From positions 426,059-466,464 of the forward strand of contig JAUJOY010000001.1 of the NCBI GenBank assembly GCA_030447385.1: DNA of 40,406 nucleotides, written 5' to 3'. Both the position numbers and the translations under genes were made by a program. A model generated the notes under the pieces. The model was given only the letters and a program-made list of their open reading frames with translations. It was not told the origin of the DNA and did not search any database. The stretch's first letter is position 1. Every line of letters begins with the position of its first letter. Positions 38,827 through 40,406 of the stretch are shown in pieces. The stretch is from Mycobacteriales bacterium (GTDB taxonomy: Bacteria > Actinomycetota > Actinomycetes > Mycobacteriales > SCTD01).

Positions 38827-40406
38827 GCACCGCGCCGACCAGCACCCCTACGCCGCCGCTCGGCCGACGGGTCGTGCTGGTGGGCGTGACGGTCGTGGCC
38901 CTGGTCCTGCTCGCGGTCAACTCGGCGGTGTACGTCGCACTGCGGTCCAGCCTGCTGGACTCCCTCGACGACCTGCTGAACGAGCGGGCCGAGGCGGTGC
39001 GGATCGAGGCCAGGGAGGTCGCGTCCATCGGCGCGGACGAGCAGGAGCTGGCCCGCCGGCTCCAGACGCGCGGTCTTCGCGCCCTCGTCCAGCTCCCCGA
39101 CGGCACCGTCTACCGCTCCGACCCGAGCTCCCCGATCGTGGGCCGGGGTCTCCCGCCGGGCTCGCGGGGCGAGGGGTCCGTGTCGCGGGACGTCGCGCTT
39201 CCCGGTGGCAGCAGCGTCCGCGTCTTCGCGTCGACCTCGGGCGTGTCCGAGACGCTTCGACGGCTCCTGGCGCTGCAGCTGCTCTGCTCCGCGGCCGCGC
39301 TGCTTCTGGCTGCGCTGCTGCTGTCGCGGGCCTCGAGGCTCGCGCTCCGACCGGTGAGCCAGATCGCCGAGGCCTCGGCGCGTACGGCTTCCGGACAGCG
39401 CGGTGAGCGGCTGCGCCCGGACCGCCCGGGCACCGAGCTGGGACGCCTCGCTGCCGCGTACGACGCGATGCTCGACTCGCTGGAAGCCGGGATGCAGGTC
39501 GCGGCGCGGATGGAGCGCCGCAGCGGGACCTTCGAGACCCGCTGGCGGCAGGTGCTCGAGGCGGCGCAGGAGGCCTACGTCGCGGTGGACGGCGAGGGGG
39601 TGGTGGTGGACTGGAACCCCCGCGCGGAGGTGCTGTTCGGCTGGGCGCGCGAGGAGTTCGTCGGGCGACCGGTCGTGGAGCTGGTTCCCGAGCGCTACCG
39701 CGACGTGGTCGCTGAGGCGCTGGACGAGGAGGTGGCCCGGGGGGCGGCGCCGGTCGGGGCGCCGTACGAGCTCGATGCCCGCACCCGCGACGGCCGCGTC
39801 TTCCGCGCCGAGTGCACGGTGTGGGCGGTCGACCGGCGGGGCGGCCCGAGGGTGCACATGTTCGTGCGGGACATCACCGAGCGGCGCCAGTCGGAGGAGG
39901 TCGCAGCCCGGCTGGCCGCCGTGATCACCGGCTCCTCCGACGCCATCCTCACCCAGGATCTGAGCGGAACGATCCTGACGTGGAACCCGGCTGCTGAGCG
40001 CAACTACGGCTGGTCCGCAGCGGAAGCCGTGGGCCGGCACATCTCGCTGATCGTGCCGGAGGCGCATCTCACCGAGCACCTCGAGATGGTCGCCGAGATC
40101 GGCCGAGGCCATCAGGTGATGGCCTACGAGGGGGAGCGGCTGTCCCGGACCGGCTCGCTCCTGCCGGTGTCGGTGCGCCTGTCCCCGGTACGCGACCGGC
40201 ACGGCGCGGTCGTCGCGGTGGCCTCGATCGCCCGCGACGTCACCGAGCAGCGCTGGATGGCGGAGACGCTCGACAACAGCCTGGTTGCCCTGCAGGCAGC
40301 GGCGGACGAGGCCCGCCAGTCGGAGGAGGCGACGCGTCGCTTCCTCGCCGACGCGGCGCACCAGCTGCGTACGCCGATGGCCGGGATCCGGGCGTGCGCC
40401 GAGACG
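38823..40406 (+). CDS. Membrane sensor histidine kinase with HAMP and two PAS domains (partial)
   Basis: At least 528 residues, open at the window end. Transmembrane helix 1 at about 18-38 (VLVGVTVVALVLLAVNSAVYV), an extracytoplasmic sensor region (about 39-140), transmembrane helix 2 at about 146-166 (LLALQLLCSAAALLLAALLL), a HAMP region, PAS 1 (about 245-360, AYVAVDGEGVVVDWNPRAEV, ending VRDITERR) and PAS 2 (about 365-480, DAILTQDLSGTILTWNPAAE, ending IARDVTEQR). The HisKA box begins at about 507 with phospho-acceptor His513 in DAAHQLRTP. The ATPase domain lies beyond the window. It pairs with the regulator by a 4-nt overlap; signal unknown. Confidence 0.93.
   Translation, partial: MSTAPTSTPTPPLGRRVVLVGVTVVALVLLAVNSAVYVALRSSLLDSLDDLLNERAEAVRIEAREVASIGADEQELARRLQTRGLRALVQLPDGTVYRSDPSSPIVGRGLPPGSRGEGSVSRDVALPGGSSVRVFASTSGVSETLRRLLALQLLCSAAALLLAALLLSRASRLALRPVSQIAEASARTASGQRGERLRPDRPGTELGRLAAAYDAMLDSLEAGMQVAARMERRSGTFETRWRQVLEAAQEAYVAVDGEGVVVDWNPRAEVLFGWAREEFVGRPVVELVPERYRDVVAEALDEEVARGAAPVGAPYELDARTRDGRVFRAECTVWAVDRRGGPRVHMFVRDITERRQSEEVAARLAAVITGSSDAILTQDLSGTILTWNPAAERNYGWSAAEAVGRHISLIVPEAHLTEHLEMVAEIGRGHQVMAYEGERLSRTGSLLPVSVRLSPVRDRHGAVVAVASIARDVTEQRWMAETLDNSLVALQAAADEARQSEEATRRFLADAAHQLRTPMAGIRACAET

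Overview
The window is one stretch of a very GC-rich actinobacterial chromosome. I judge this from codon use, from the dnaK-grpE-dnaJ-hspR operon with HspR operators (HAIR), an Rpf-type muralytic enzyme behind a c-di-AMP riboswitch, an Asp23/AmaP operon, DUF3151, and many GTG starts that sit 6-7 nt behind a -10 hexamer (leaderless transcripts). Genus cannot be fixed from the sequence alone. No rRNA, tRNA, CRISPR array, phage or transposase gene was seen.

Layout. 1-701: G-rich tandem repeats, a 47-residue membrane protein and a DUF2752 membrane protein, all on the minus side. 702-4865: the HspR-controlled chaperone operon dnaK-grpE-dnaJ-hspR, joined by 1-4 nt overlaps. 4866-6626: purU and a small secreted protein, with an 80-nt palindromic repeat element in front of purU. 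6545-9242: clpB under a second HAIR that lies inside an ECF-type (SigR/SigH-like) promoter. 9346-12266: a seven-gene alkaline-shock (Asp23/Gls24-AmaP) operon that includes a truncated J-domain-like protein. 12296-16921: metabolic singles (SDR, pyrE, DedA, a CoA-disulfide-reductase-like flavoprotein, class II fructose-bisphosphate aldolase). 16952-17942: promoter, c-di-AMP riboswitch and rpf. 17935-20999 (minus): cstA-ybdD-methyltransferase. 21188-23522: DUF3151, a helical protein and a phospholipase D/cardiolipin synthase. 23523-24407: a gene-free, repeat-rich island. 24408-26971: diacylglycerol kinase, purA and a conserved 98-residue protein. 27030-29129 (minus): ECF sigma factor with its transmembrane partner, and an exported acidic repeat protein. 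29259-35840: lycopene cyclase, purD, purB, a PspC mini-protein, a GH18 hydrolase broken by two single-base frameshifts, and purC. 35847-37905: a strong terminator and a secreted Ig-like-repeat protein. 38065-40406: an OmpR-type response regulator with four phased 11-bp operator-like repeats and a PAS-containing histidine kinase cut off by the window end.

How it works together. The first 12 kb is a protein-quality and envelope-stress block: DnaK/GrpE/DnaJ with ClpB form the disaggregase system under HspR, followed by a membrane-anchored Asp23 operon with its own stress-type promoter. purA, purD, purB, purC and purU serve purine and one-carbon metabolism but are spread out rather than forming one operon. 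Envelope functions recur: Rpf, PLD, DedA, GH18, the Ig-repeat protein and the sensor kinase.

The least explained material is two families of short palindromic repeat elements (80 nt and 58 nt), the repeat island at 23.5-24.4 kb, the J-domain fragment in the Asp23 operon, and the ECF sigma/Pro-rich partner/VEDTAP-repeat block.
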